Below are positions 1 to 11,112 of a stretch of DNA of 64,000 nt, one piece after another. Each line of letters starts with the position of its first letter. Position 1 is the first letter of the stretch. The translations under genes and the position numbers were made by a program. Under the pieces are notes generated by a model. The model was given only the letters and a program-made list of their open reading frames with translations. It did no database searches and was not told the DNA's origin. Location of the stretch: assembly GCA_900491605.1 (NCBI GenBank), contig UESW01001669.1, positions 276,137 to 340,136 on the forward strand, written 5' to 3'. Source of the stretch: Calamus simplicifolius (Eukaryota; Streptophyta; Magnoliopsida; Arecales; Arecaceae).

Positions 1-835
1 GATGGATGCGCTTGCCCCGACTTCTTCAAGTCAGCCAAGGTGGCCTCGACTCCTTCAAGTCGGCCGAGGCAGCCCCGACTTCTCCAAGTCAGCCTCCTGC
101 GGCCTCGACTCCTCCAGGTCGGCCGAGGCGGCCCCGACTCCTCCAGGTCGGCCGCCTTGCGCCCCGACTCCTTCAGGTCGGCCAAAGTGATCCCGATTTC
201 TCCAAGTTGGCCCCTTGCGGCCCCAACTCCTCCAAGTCGACTGAGGCGACTCTGACTTTTTCAACTAGGCCCACCTACTACCTAACCTATGCCGCTTGAC
301 ACAGCCAGGCCCACCTACCGTCTGACCATTGTCAGACCCACCTACCACCTGACCTGCGCCGCCTGACACAGCTAGGCCCACCTATCGTATGACTCACGTA
401 GTTGATGGGACAAGGACGACCAATCGCCAGGCCTATGTATTTGATGGGACGGAGCCCACTGACCAGCTCCCACTCACGTAATTATCACGTGCCCTGCGAA
501 CATTCTTTTCATGGAACTCCACGCAGCTAATCCCTAGATGGGTGTCAACGGCCTATAAAAGGTAAGAAAATTTGGAATTAAGGTACGTGAACCCAAGTGT
601 CCACTAACACTAAAAACTCTAGAAAACTCTAACTCTCAGAGCTTTCTCTACCTCTAAGGAGCTCTCTTGAGCTCCCCTTCTGCTGTAACCTTGGTTGCTA
701 ACTTGGGCATCGAAGGGTCCCTACCGAAGCTTCCTCCGATCCTGAGACTTCTTACAGGTTGTCCATTCTGGAGAGGACCCCACCGGCCAGCCAGCACTTT
801 TCCCGATGTCTGATTCCAGTGATCAAGCGTCAACA
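1..835 (+). repeat. 5' LTR of the Tat element (5' end cut by window)
   Basis: It aligns with 27281-28271 from its first bases (GCGCTTGCCCCGACTTC) to its end (GCGTCAACA). Positions 1 to about 255 are a run of short units of about 27-30 bp containing CCGACTTCTCCAAGTCGGCC-like inverted repeats. A TATA-like box (TATAAAA) lies at 554-560, and the probable transcribed R/U5 part runs from about 585 to 835. It has fewer short units than the 3' copy, so the LTR lengths differ through repeat gain or loss. The ORFs read across it are by-products of the repeat and not genes. Confidence 0.85.
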
Positions 836-860
836 GATTGGCACGCCAGGAAGGGATGGG
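836..860 (+). other. Primer binding site of the Tat element
   Basis: GATTGGCACGCCAGGAAGGG follows the LTR end CAACA directly, where the tRNA primer site must be. TGGnnCGCCAGG-type sites are typical of gypsy elements. I cannot name the primer tRNA with confidence. Confidence 0.6.
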
Positions 861-925
861 GGTGTTGAAGAAGATGAACTCTATAGCACATGTTTACGAG
901 TTTTTCCCTTCCTCTTCATCAAGCA

Positions 926-2430
926 ATGGTGGTGACACGGGCTCAGGATGCCTCCTCCAGTTACCCTAGGGGGCACCTCTCACCGACGGGGCAGCAAGAG
1001 ATCAATCTCCCTACTGCCGACCCTCTAGTTGCTTGCGCACCTCCAGCTGCGGTTACTCAAGCTGAGCAGCTAGCAGCACTCACCCAACAAGTTCAAACCC
1101 TCACTGCGATGATCTATGGACTTCGAGAGCAGCAATCCGTAGCCACTCAGCATTAGCCTGCTCGGCCTGCATCGCCGTCTGCTGCACTGGCTAGCCAGCA
1201 GTCCATGAGGGGACGATCTCCTCGTCGAGAGACTTGCCATCATCATGCTTCTCCCCAAAGGGCATCGCTGGGAGCCTCTCAAGAGGCCGCGCTCCCCTGC
1301 TCATGGCTCGAATGGGTCCTCTCCAAAGCCCCAGCACCAGGAAGAGCCAAGGCAGAGGCGCCACCCCTTATGTTCTTCCTCCTCTTTTTCTTCATCATCT
1401 TCCGAGCCATCTAGGAAGATTCCAACTATCAGCTGCCGCGCAAGGAGTGTCTGGATGAGTACCACCAACGGCTTGAAGAATTTATCAGAAAAATCAATAA
1501 CCAGCTGAAGGAGGAGTACGGCACTCGTCCTCCTTACACCCGCAGAATACTGAAGGAACTCGTCCCTTCTAGATTCTGCCTCCCTCAACTGGATCGTATG
1601 ATGGTACGACTGATCCCCTTGATCACCTCGAAAGCTACAAAGCCCTCATGTAAGTTCAAGGTGCTACGGACGCCTTTTATGCAAGGCTTTCCCCGCCACT
1701 CTACGGAAAGCCGCCCACGCTTGGCACTCCTGGTTGTCCCCGCACATCATTGATTCCTTTTGAGAGCTGAAAAAGGCATTCTTAGCACATTTTGATGCTT
1801 GCCGAAGGATCCCACAGGTCGCATACAGCCTTTTCTCTATACATCAGAAGGAAGGGGAGTCACTTCAAGACTTTGTGGCCTGGTTCAAAACCGTTGCCCT
1901 CGAAGTCTACCATTTAGACGACGTAGTGGCGACCCTGGCGCTGAAGCCGGGACTCCTCCCTTCCCGCTTTACTTTTTCTTTGGACAAGAAGCCCCCCAGC
2001 TCCTACTCCGACCTCCTCCTCCGAGCATAAAAGTACATCCGCGTGGATGAAGCTAACTTCACTCGCCGAGAGTCTACGAGAGGATCCAGCCGGAAGTCCA
2101 CCCGCCCTAAGCTGATCAAATCCTCTCGCCCTAGGAAGCCCAAGCCGTTGCACCGACCGGATAGCAAGTGTCGAAGTCTTGCCCCCTTGGAAAGCGAGCT
2201 CACGCCCCTTCTTGCCCCTCGTTCTCACATCCTCATGAAAATCGAGGGCGAGCCCTACCTCCAGCGACCCCCTCCTATGAAGAAAGGCCTTTCCTGTGAC
2301 AAAAGCCACTATTGCCACTTTCACCGGGACTACGGCCATGACACCGACAACTGCTACAGCCTGAAGCACGCCATCGAGGAACTCATTCAGCAGGGTGCCT
2401 CGGAAAGTATGTCCAAAAGGAACCCCTGGT
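926..2430 (+). pseudogene. Degenerate gag gene of the Tat element
   Basis: This is the structural capsid and nucleocapsid polyprotein. The chosen start gives MVVTRAQDA and a glutamine-rich helical N-terminus. A stop at 1154-1156 interrupts that frame, and the same frame resumes with an arginine/serine-rich stretch. The capsid core is recognisable from about 1590 as LDPYDGTTDPLDHLESYKAL, then as shifted fragments (for example KEGESLQDFVAWFKTVALE at about 1850) to about 2050 (YIRVDEANFTRRES). Near 2300-2400 lies the Tat-type zinc-like segment CHFHRDYGHDTDNCYSLKHA. Several frameshifts and stops lie between 1160 and 2050, so no intact product is possible. The next domain is the protease, as expected for a gag-pol order. 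Confidence 0.7.
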
Positions 2431-2953
2431 GGTGCCGGCGCTCATGGGACCCCCACCTACTCAAGCTACTATCGACAACGCCCCTATGGAGAGGACGGTG
2501 GGAATAGTGTCTTGGGGGGCAACCCCCTTGTCTAAGCGCCTGAAGGGGGATTTAGATAATGTAATCCCCAGAGAAAAATCAGCCAGGGTAGAAAATGTGA
2601 ATAATGAAGGCGTTGTCGTTTCAATGACGATTCCAAACATCCCTGTAAAGAGGATCCTGGTTGATAGTGGTAGCTCAGCTGACATCATTACTTACGATGC
2701 ATTTGTTAGGATGAATTTGTCAGTTGATTCTCTTCGGCCAATAATAGCTCCCCTAGTTGGATTCACGGGAGACTCAGTGAGGATAGAAGGTGAAATCTCC
2801 TTACTAGTGACGGTCGAAATACCGCCATGTCAAAGCACAGTTATCATGAGTTTCCTAGTTGTATGGGTACCTTTGGCATACAACGCCATTCTTGGACGAC
2901 CTGGCCTTAACCTTCTTGATGCGGTTATCTCCACCAAGCGACTGCTCGTGTAG
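2429..2953 (+). pseudogene. Aspartic protease domain of the Tat element
   Basis: The frame encodes a retropepsin-like domain that would cut the Gag-Pol polyprotein. The catalytic motif is visible as ILVDSGSSADIITYDAF at about 2656-2706, and the C-terminal AILGRPGLNLLDAVISTKR motif is at about 2890-2940. Both are standard for Ty3/gypsy proteases. The catalytic D-S-G triplet is intact. A stop at 2951-2953 separates this segment from the RT, so it is a fragment of a longer broken polyprotein. Confidence 0.75.
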
Positions 2954-3139
2954 TTTCCCACTAGCAATGGGGTCGATGAGATGCGAGGAGAGATTAGCCC
3001 GGTCTTACCCTGATATCACACGCTTCAAGTCCCCAGGAGGTCGAGCCGGCCCCAGCAGCACCCAACCCTAGGAAAATCCAGCAAGGGAGGAGAGCCAGCC
3101 GAGCGACTGCTGACCTTTCCACTGGGGGATGATCCAGCA

Positions 3140-4092
3140 AGGACGGTGCGAGTCGGCGGAATTCTCCCTCTAGAAGACCGTAATTGCCTCTTGACTTTCC
3201 TGCGGGCCAACTCGGACATCTTCACCTAGTCAGCGTCTGACATGCCCAGCATTCCAGCAAGGTAATCACCCACAAACATTGATCCAAAGCACCATCCGAT
3301 CTACCAAAGGAAGAGAAGTTTTGCTTCCGAGCGAGAGAGCCATTGACAGGAGGTTAACAAGCTGCTTGCTGCCGGCCATATCCGAAAAGCACACTACCCA
3401 AGTTGGTTAGCCAACGTAGTCATGGTCTGAAAGGCAAATGGGAGCTAAAGAATCTGCATCGACTTCACCGACCTCAATAAGGCATACCCAAAAGATAGCT
3501 TCCCACTGTCCAGGATTGATCAGCTGGTAGACTCAACATCCAGCCATAAGCTTCTCAGTTTCATGGATTCTTTCTTCGGGTGCAACCAGATAAAGATGGA
3601 TCTGAATGATGAGAAGCACACCTCTTTTGTGACCGAAAAGGGCATTTACTGCTATAAAGTAATGCCCTTCGGCCTCAAGAACGTGGGAGCAACTTATCAA
3701 AGGTTGATGAACAAAGTCTTTCAAGACCAGCTGGACCGGAACATGGAAGTCTACGTATATGACATGTTGAAAAGAGCGTCCATGCCTCCAACAATGTTTC
3801 CGACTTGGAGGAGACCTTCAACAACCTCCGCCATTTTAAGTCAAGCTGAACCCGAAGAAGTGTGCCTTCGGGGTCACGACGGGCAAATTTTTGGCTTTAT
3901 GGTGAACCAGCGAGGGATCGAGGCAAACCCGAAGAAGATCAGTGCCATCTTCATATGAGGCCACCGACCAATAAGAAGGAGCTGCAGCAGCTCACCGGAA
4001 GGGTGTCGGCCCTAAGCCATTTCCTTTCCAAATCAGCTGCAAGGTGCCTACCCTTCTTTAAAGCCCTGCAAAAAGTCAATGGGTTCGAATAG
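3140..4092 (+). pseudogene. Reverse transcriptase domain of the Tat element
   Basis: This is an RNA-dependent DNA polymerase fragment. Visible blocks are an N-terminal NCLLTFLRANSDIFT segment at about 3180, the finger region RICIDFTDLNKAYPKDSFPL at about 3455-3510, and QIKMDLNDEKHTSFVTEKG followed by VMPFGLKNVGATYQRLMNK at 3588-3715. In the active-site box the usual YVDD reads YVYD (about 3752-3765), so a catalytic aspartate is replaced. Stops at 3226-3228 and 3430 and a frameshift near 3770-3790 confirm decay. MPFGLKNxGATYQRL is characteristic of the Tat clade. Confidence 0.8.
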
Positions 4093-4094
4093 AC

Positions 4095-5000
4095 GAATAA
4101 CTGCTAGAAAGCTTTCGAGGGGCTGAAGACATTCCTGTCTTCCCCGCCACTACTGTTGAAGCCAAGGGACGGGGAGAGTCTTTTCCTTTATCTCGCCGCC
4201 TTCTCAGAAGCTGTCAGCTTCGTCCTATTGCGTCTCGACATCGACGAAACCCAGAAGCCTGTCTACTATATGAGCAAGGTGCTCCACGACATTGAGGTTA
4301 GATACTCCAAGACAAGATGATTATTTTTGCTTGATCGTCTCTGCCCAGCGTCTCCGTTCGTACTTCCAGGCTCATCCTATTGTGATGCTCATGGACCAAC
4401 CCCTTAGAGCTATTCTGACTCGTCCGGACACCCTGGGCCGACTTGCCAAATGGGCAATCAAGCTAGGAGAATTCGACCTCTCATTTCATGCAAGGCTGGC
4501 TCTAAAATCCCAAGTCCTAGCTGACTTTCTGGTCGAGTGAGTTGGGTGGAGGAGCAAGCAGAAGAAATCTCTGTAGAGCGACCCGACGCCGAGCTGGATG
4601 GCGAAGGAGAATTTTGAATCCTCCACGTGGATGGCCTCAAATTTCCAAGGAAGCAGCACCGGCCTCATCCTTGCAGGTCCGAGGGGAAAGAAGATGGAGT
4701 ATTCCCTTCGACTCCTCTTCAAAGCTACAAATAACCAGGCCGAGTACGAAGCCCTGCTAGCTAGATTAAGACGTACCCAGGAGCTTGGGGTGAGGCATCT
4801 CAAGGCTTTCACCGATTCTTAACTCGTCTTCGAGCAAATCAATGGAGAGTACGAGGCACGGGACCCCACCATAGCTCGATACCTAGACAAGGTCCGACTC
4901 TTAATTTCTTCATTGACCTACTTCAGCATCAGCTACATCTCTCGGAGCGAGAATGCCAAAGCCGACACTCTTTCTCGCTCAATTGGTGGTGTCATAAGGG
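4095..5000 (+). pseudogene. Two successive RNase H domains of the Tat element
   Basis: The first domain (about 4110-4540) is the usual Ty3-type RNase H, with phrases such as KPVYYMSKVLHD and AKWAIKLGEFDLSFHARLAL. A second RNase H-like domain follows at about 4600-5000. It shows LHVDG, then in another frame SSTGLILAGP, NNQAEYEALLARLR, KAFTDS, and finally ISRSENAKADTLSRS. Tat elements are known for this extra archaeal-type RNase H, which restores normal tract cleavage. The HVDG and SSTG parts are one frame apart, and a TAA follows FTDS, so both copies are broken. The dual arrangement is the strongest clade marker here. Confidence 0.75.
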
Positions 5001-5080
5001 ACGCCTACATCAAGCACCTGGAAAGGCCCAGCATCGAGGATAAAGAGGAGGTCCTCTCGCTTACCTAAGAGCCAACTTGG

Positions 5081-6290
5081 ATGGACGCCTACGTTCGTTA
5101 CCTTATGGATGGCACCCTCCCATCCAACCGCGAGGAGGCCAGGCTGCTCAAGTGGAGAGTCTCCAAGTTCACCCTTCTGGACGGACGTCTATACAGAAGG
5201 TCATTCTCCTACCCTCTTCTCAAATGTATTGGACCTGTAGATGCCGATTACATCCTTAGAGAAATCCATGAAGGCATCTGTGGGAATCACTTGGGGGGCA
5301 GATCGCTGGCCCAAAAGGCCCTCCGCCAGGGTTACTTTTGGCTCACCATAAGGGAAGACGCCGCCAAGCTAGTTCAAAAATGTGATGGCTGCCAACGGCA
5401 CACGCATATCCAGCGTCAGCCGTCCGCCTGCTGAGTCCACTTTTGGCACCATGGCCCTTCGCCTAATGGGGAATGGACATCCTCGAACCATTTCCCCGGT
5501 TTTAGGCCAGCAAATTTTTGCTTGTCTCCATTGACTACTTCACCAAGTGGGTTGAGGTCGAAGCACTAGCCAAAATCACCAAAAGCAAAGTCAAGGCTTT
5601 CTTCTGGAAATCTATCATATGTCGTTTTGGCCTGCCCCACACCATCGTCACCGATAATGGTTAATAGTTCAACAATGCAGCATTCAAGACTTTTTACGCC
5701 GAGTTGAACATCTGCAACTGGCTTACCTCCGTCGGCCACCCGCAGACCAACGGGAAGGCCGAGGTTACGAATCGCACCATCATTCGAGGACTCAGAACTC
5801 GGCTCGATGGCTCCAAGGGCCGGTGGGTGGAGGAGCTTCCTAGCGTGCTATGGGCGTATCATACGACTCCAAGGGCTTCGATGGGTGAGACTTCTTTTAG
5901 TCTCATCTTTGGATCCGAAGCGGTCATCCCCATCTAAATCGGCCTACCAAGTCCTTGGGTGGAGTCCTACAACGAAGAAGACAACCCCACACTGCTGAGA
6001 GCTAACCTCAATTTCATCGATGAGGTGCATGACCAAGCGCGGCTCCTGATGGCAACTTTCGCCAGCGAGCAGCCAAATATTACAACGCCCGGGTGCATCC
6101 CAAGGTGTTCCGCCTTGGAAATTTAGTCCTCAGAAAGGCCGAGGTGTCTAAACTGATAGAGGGGGCAAACTATCTCCTAACTGGGAAGGTCCCTATCGAG
6201 TTACCAAGACACTTCATCAGGGGGCATACCAAAAAAGAGCTCAACAGGTGACCCATCCCACGTACTTGGAATGCAGATAACCTTCGCCAA
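5081..6290 (+). pseudogene. Integrase domain of the Tat element
   Basis: This is a DDE integrase remnant. The HHCC zinc region is visible as IHEGICGNHLGGRSLAQKAL followed by CDGCQRH (about 5260-5400). The catalytic core shows the first aspartate in SIDYFTKWVE (about 5530), the second in VTDNG (about 5649) and the glutamate in NGKAEVTNR (about 5750). Right after VTDNG are two consecutive stop codons (TAATAG at 5661-5666). The core ends with LPSVLWAYHTTPRAS and FGSEAVIPI (to about 5937). A C-terminal strand-rich tail is readable in shifted frames to about 6290. Confidence 0.8.
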
Positions 6291-6379
6291 TATTATCAAT
6301 AATGTATCCCCTTCATGATTGGCAATAAAGGGTTTCTTCAACATTACGCCTGGCTCACCCCTGTACCTGAGGACTTGTT

Positions 6380-7925
6380 ATGTAAAGGAGCTTGTCGGCA
6401 TCACGGCTAACGAGACACCACTTGGTCTGGCTAGGAGACGCCACCGAGTCGATTCAAGTCCCTAACAGCTCCATACCCGATTGAGTCGCCCCTCGGGCCG
6501 GCACACAAACCCCTAAGGCGGTTCAAAATAAGCTCATCGGCATCGCAGCTAATGTGACACCACTCGGTCTGGCTAGGAGATGCCCTCGTATCAGTTCAAG
6601 TCCCTAACAGCTCAGTACCCGATCGAGTCACCCCTCGGGCCGGTACACAAATCCTCGAGGTGGTTCAAAAGGAGCTCATCGGCATCGCGACTAATGGGAC
6701 ACCACTCGATCCGGCTAGGAGACGCCCCCAAGTCGGTTCAAGTTCCTAACAACTTTGTACCCGATCGAGTCACCCCTCGGGCCGACACACAAACCCCCGA
6801 GGTAGTTCAAAAGGAGCTCGTCGGCATTGCGGCTAATGGGACACCACTCGGTCTGGCTAGGAGATGCCCCCAAGTCGATTCAAGTCCCTAACAGCTCTAT
6901 ACCCGATCGAGTCGCCCCTCGATCTGGCATACAAACCTCTGAGACGGTTCAAAAGGAGCTTGTCGGCATCGCGGCTAACGGGACACCACTCGGTCCGGCT
7001 AGGAGACACCCCCGAGTTGGTTCAAGTCCCTAACAGCTCCGTACCCAATCGAGTCGCCCCTCGGGCTGACACACAAACCCCTCCCCATAGTTCAAAAGGA
7101 GCTCATCGGCATCGCGGCTAACGGACACCACTCGGTCCGGCTAGGAGATGCCTCCGAGTCGATTCAAGTCCCTAACAGCTTCGTACCCAATCGAGTCGCC
7201 CCTTGGGCCGGCACACAAACCATTGAGGTGGTTCAAAAGGAGCTTGTCAGCATCGTGGCTAACGAAACACCATTCGGTCTGGCTAGGAAATGCCCTCAAG
7301 TCGGTTCAAGTCCCTAACAGCTCCATACCTGATCGAGTCGCCCCTCGGGCTGGCACACAAACCCCTGAAGCGGTTCAAAAGGAGCTCATCGGCATCGCGG
7401 CTAATGGAATGCCACTCGGTCCGGCTAGAAGATGCTCCCGAGTTGGTTCAAGTCCTTAACAGCTCCGTACCCGATCAAGTCACCCCTTAGGCCAGCACAC
7501 AAACCCCCAAGGTGGTTCAAAAGGAGCTCATTGGCATTGCGGCTAATGAGACACTACTCCGTCCAGCTAGGAGACACCCTCGAGTCTGCTCAAGTCCCTA
7601 ATAGCTCCGTACCCAATGAAGTCGTCCCTTGGGCCGGCACACAAACCCCCGAGGCTGTTCAAAAGGAGCTCGTCGACATCATGGCTAACGGGCACCACTC
7701 GGTCTGGCTAGGAGATGCCTCCGAGTTGGTTCAAGTCCCTAACAGCTCCGTACCCAATCGAGTCGCCGCTCGGGTTGGCACACAAATCTCCGAGATGGTT
7801 CAAAAGAAGCCTGTCGGCATCGCGGCTAACGAAACACCACTCGGTCCGACTAGGAGATGCCTTCGAGTTGGTTCAAGTCCCTAACAGCTCCGTACCTGAT
7901 CGAGTCACCCCTCGGGCCGGCACAC
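6380..7925 (+). repeat. 3' UTR tandem array, about 142 bp unit, left part
   Basis: Eleven successive copies of a unit containing AGCTC(A/G)TCGGCATCGCGGCTAA recur at about 6392, 6538, 6677, 6820, 6962, 7104, 7246, 7388, 7530, 7672 and 7813. The spacing is about 142 bp. Unit landmarks are GGTTCAAAAGGAGCTC, CACTCGGTCTGGCTAGGAGA, TTCAAGTCCCTAACAGCTC and CGAGTCGCCCCTCGGGCC. Because 142 is not divisible by 3, the repetitive ORFs in it shift frame each unit and are not coding. The array is cut at 7925 by the Sirevirus and resumes at 17994. Tandem repeats in Tat 3' UTRs are known and can seed satellites. Confidence 0.92.
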
Positions 7926-8097
7926 TGTTAATCCATTTATTGATTTTGATGATTAATAAAGGAATTGAGTATATTTATTTGATTACTAATGGATTTTATA
8001 AGTGTTTCAGGACTTAAATTTATTTGATCAATTTAAATGAATTAAGAAATAAATTTTGAATCAAATACAAATCAGAGATTTCAAAGTTTCAGAGCTT

Positions 8098-8432
8098 GGA
8101 GTCGACACCTAGAAAATCTGGAGCCGACCCCATGGCCAATTCAATTTTAATCTGATTTTTGATACGATCCGAAGTCGACACCTAGAGTTTCGGAGTCGAT
8201 ACCTAGAGTTTCGGAGTCGACACTTACAGTGTCTGGAGCCGACTCCGATGCGGGGACAGAATGCTTATTTTTTGAGCATCCTGGAGCCGACACCTACAGT
8301 TTTTGGGAGCCGACACCTGCGATGGCGAGCCGACACTTACTTTTTCGGAGCCGACTCCTCAATGAACTCAAAAATTTCTATTTTTGGAAAAACGACCTTG
8401 AGCCGACACCTAAAAAGTTGGAGCCGACTCCA
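8098..8432 (+). repeat. Cluster of near-palindromic GGAGYCGACACC/GGAGCCGACTCC motifs in the U3 of the LTR
   Basis: About twelve copies of a 12 bp motif lie in about 335 bp just upstream of the TATA box, spaced 15-50 bp apart. Forms are GGAGTCGACACC, GGAGCCGACACC and GGAGCCGACTCC. Many contain GCCGAC, which matches the plant CRT/DRE core RCCGAC. The position in U3 upstream of the TATA fits an enhancer array, but that function is inference. The cluster recurs in the 3' LTR (16711-17042) and in Sirevirus B. Confidence 0.8.
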
Positions 8433-8573
8433 ACCTGACTGGAATGAAAATTTAAAATGCCAGATCAGCTCTAATGGTAATATTTCCTTTTTACCTAATT
8501 TCTAACGGATATATTTTGTCTACAGGTACACTCCAACGGCTAGTTTCATCCCAAAAATGGATTGAAGAAAATC

Positions 8574-8580
8574 TATAAAA
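8574..8580 (+). promoter_or_regulatory. TATA box of the Sirevirus A 5' LTR
   Basis: TATAAAAAG lies in ATCTATAAAAAGGGGG and is preserved in the 3' LTR at 17184-17190 and in Sirevirus B (minus strand, 60798-60805). It sits downstream of the motif cluster, as expected for a U3 core promoter. Confidence 0.65.
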
Positions 8581-9420
8581 AGGGGGAAACACCCGTTTGA
8601 AAAAGAAGACGGAAAATTAGAAAATATTTCAAATCAAAAATCCGAGAAAGCCTGAGCCTGAATCTCAAGAGAAAAGCCTTCAAACTCAAATCCTTCCACT
8701 CCTAAAAGCTCAAAGAGGAATCCAGGGCGCTCCAAATCAAAAATCGATGGATTTTCCAAATTGAAGAAAAAGCTCCGTTTCTTCCATTTCCAATCTTCTC
8801 AACTACAACGACTGTGAGGAATTAAAGCTGAGGCTTGATTCATCATTCCAAAGGGAGAAGAGGAAAAGAAGAAAAGAAGAAAAGAAGAAAAGCTCAAAGC
8901 CAAACAACTTCAAATCTGGCTTTTCTAAACTTGTTTACTTATTTTGAATATTTGCTCATTGAGGAGCTGTGTATCTTTGAAAAACTATATTCTTTTTGTT
9001 TGTGCCTAGTTCAATCAAAGGGATTGAACTAGTGGAGGTTGTATACCTCGAGTCAAGCTAGATTAGCTTGAGTTTGGGTTGTGTGCTGGTGAGCCCAAAA
9101 AATCGGCTGGGTTCGTTGTGATCCCGGGTAAAACAACAAGTTTGGGTTGTGAGCTTGTAAAACAACTCGGCTGTAATCAAGGATATTATAGTGTGGACCC
9201 AAGTGGATCTTGGGAGTGGACGTAGGTGTTGGATACACCGAACCACTATAAAATCTTTGTGTTTGCGTGCTTCTATTGTCTCTATCTCTATCTCATTTGT
9301 GCTTTATATTTGCATTGCATTTACTTTCATTCATCTTAAGCAAACAATTTTTTAAGAGGTTAAATTTTTTTTAAAGAACCCAATTCCCCCCCCCTCTTGG
9401 GTTGTCATCTGGGCCAACAA

Positions 9421-9433
9421 TTGGTATCAGAGC
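9421..9433 (+). other. Primer binding site (initiator tRNA-Met) of Sirevirus A
   Basis: TTGGTATCAGAGC starts two bases after the LTR end CCAACA. TGGTATCAGAGC is complementary to the 3' end of plant initiator tRNA-Met and is the common primer site of plant copia elements. Confidence 0.9.
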
Positions 9434-9480
9434 AAGTGCTCATTAGATTTTGATCACACGATCAAGAGCTAAAGATCCAA

Positions 9481-11112
9481 ATGGCAGCTCATGTTGGATC
9501 ATTTGCCGAAGGTCATTCTACGAATAGACCTCCCCTATTTAATGGTTCCAACTATTCATATTGGAAAGCAAGAATGAGGATATTCATTCAAGCTTCTGAT
9601 TATGAATTGTGGGTGTTATAACTAATGGACCTAGTACACCCACACACATTATTGATGGCACTATTGTTCCTAAACCCGAAAGGGATTGGAATGATAATGA
9701 TAGGAAAATGGCACAGCTTAATGCTAAGGCCATGAATGTCTTGTATTGCTCTTTAGATGCTAATGAATTTAATAGAATCTCTACATGTAATTCCGCAAAG
9801 GAGATTTGGGATAGATTAGAGGTTACCCATGAGGGTACCAATCAAGTTAAAGAATCTAAGATCAATATTCTAGTGCATAAATATGAATTATTTAGCATGG
9901 AACAAACTGAAACTATAGCATGCATGTACACTAGATTTACTGATATTGTAAATGGTTTGAAAAGTTTAGGCAAAAATATTCTAACTCTGAACTTGTTCGT
10001 AAAATTCTCAGGTCACTTCCAAGAACGTGGGAAGCGAAGGTGACAGCAATCCAAGAAGCAAAGGACCTCAATACCTTACCCTTAGAGGAGCTTCTAGGAT
10101 CCCTAATGACCCATGAATTAACCATGAAGCAGCACATAGAAGAGGATGTGAAAAAAAAAAGACATAGCTCTTAAGGCTGCTGAAAGTGAGGAGAGCTGTA
10201 GTGAAAATGATGATGATGATGATACAGCTCTTCTAGCAAGAAAATTCAAAAATTCATGAGGAGAAAGAAACCCTTCCACAAAAAGAAATTTGGAGCTAAG
10301 ATGGAAGGAGAAAAAGAAAAAGATAAGGACAAGGACAAAGAGAAAGAGCCCTTGATTTGCTATGAATGTAAGAAACGGGGCATTTAGATATGATTGTCCT
10401 CAACTGAAGAAGACTTTCAAGAAGAAGAAGAAAGCCTATGTTGCAACTTGGAGCGACAGCGATGAATCCTCTTCAGAGGAAGAACAAAAAGAAGTTGCAA
10501 ACATTTGCTTTATGGCAAACGAGGATGACGAGGTAAGTTCTGAAAACCCTTGTGATGATTTTGCTTTGATGAATTATTTGAAGCTTTTAATGAACTAGTA
10601 GATGATTTTAAAGTTTTGAAAAAGAAATACAAGTCTTTGAAAAATGATATTCAATTTTTATTAAAGAAAAAGATAATCTTACTAATGAGATTAAAATGCT
10701 GAAATCTGAAAAAAAAATTTGACAAAAGAAAAGAATCAATTTCAATGAAAATGATAAATTAAAGAAGGAAGTTGATAAATATAAAATATTGTTGATAAAT
10801 TTACTTATAGTTCTGAAAAACTTAATTTATTATTAAGTAATCAAAGAGCTATATATGATAAGGCTGGTTTAGGATATAGACCTAACTAAAACAAAAATTT
10901 GTCAAAAACTTTTTTAGAAAGAACAAAACAAGATAATGTTACATGTCATTACTGTAACAAGAAAGGACACAAATTTTTGAATGCAATTTTAAGAAAAGTA
11001 ACAAGAAGTTAAATAGTAAAGGAAAGAAAATATGGGTTCCCAAAGGAACATCTTTTATGCTACTAACCATGAAGGACCCAAGAAGGCTTGGGTACCTAAA
11101 TATAAGACTTAA
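9481..11112 (+). pseudogene. gag of Sirevirus A, frameshifted
   Basis: The start gives MAAHVGSFAEGHSTNRPPLF, followed by the copia Gag N-terminus (FNGSNYSYWKARMRIFI). The UBN2-like capsid part runs to about 10140 with shifts near 9610 and 10000. A lysine/glutamate-rich linker follows. A first CCHC knuckle at about 10360-10400 (CYECKK..G..RYDCP) is broken by a one-base deletion. A second at about 10937-10985 (CHYCNKKGHK) is also shifted before its last cysteine. Two knuckles are usual in Sirevirus Gag. The frame ends with VPKYKT and a TAA at 11110-11112. Downstream pol is in the same frame. Confidence 0.78.

Larger units (their letters stand above)
7926..9419 (+). repeat. 5' LTR of Sirevirus A
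   Basis: It begins TGTTAATCCATTTATTG and ends GGGCCAACA. It carries the CYGAC motif cluster (8098-8432), a TATA box (TATAAAA, 8574-8580) and a C-homopolymer (about 9386-9394) near the end. It matches the 3' LTR over its whole length, with scattered substitutions and small indels, and is about 45 bp longer. Confidence 0.92.

Noticed and set aside
1..299. Proline/arginine-rich ORFs on both strands at the window start and at 27233-27736
   Set aside because: They arise from the GC-rich hairpin units of the Tat LTR and are open in several frames at once.
6580..8017. Serial 65-150 codon ORFs with repeated peptides (PSRFKSLTA, KELVGIAANG)
   Set aside because: They come from the 142 bp array. The unit length is not a multiple of three and the frame changes each copy, so no protein is being kept.
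8229..8505. ORFs with repeated EPTPT/SRHL peptides (also 16840-17116, 60891-61118, 63451-63859)
   Set aside because: These are translations of the GYCGAC motif cluster in LTRs and spacer.
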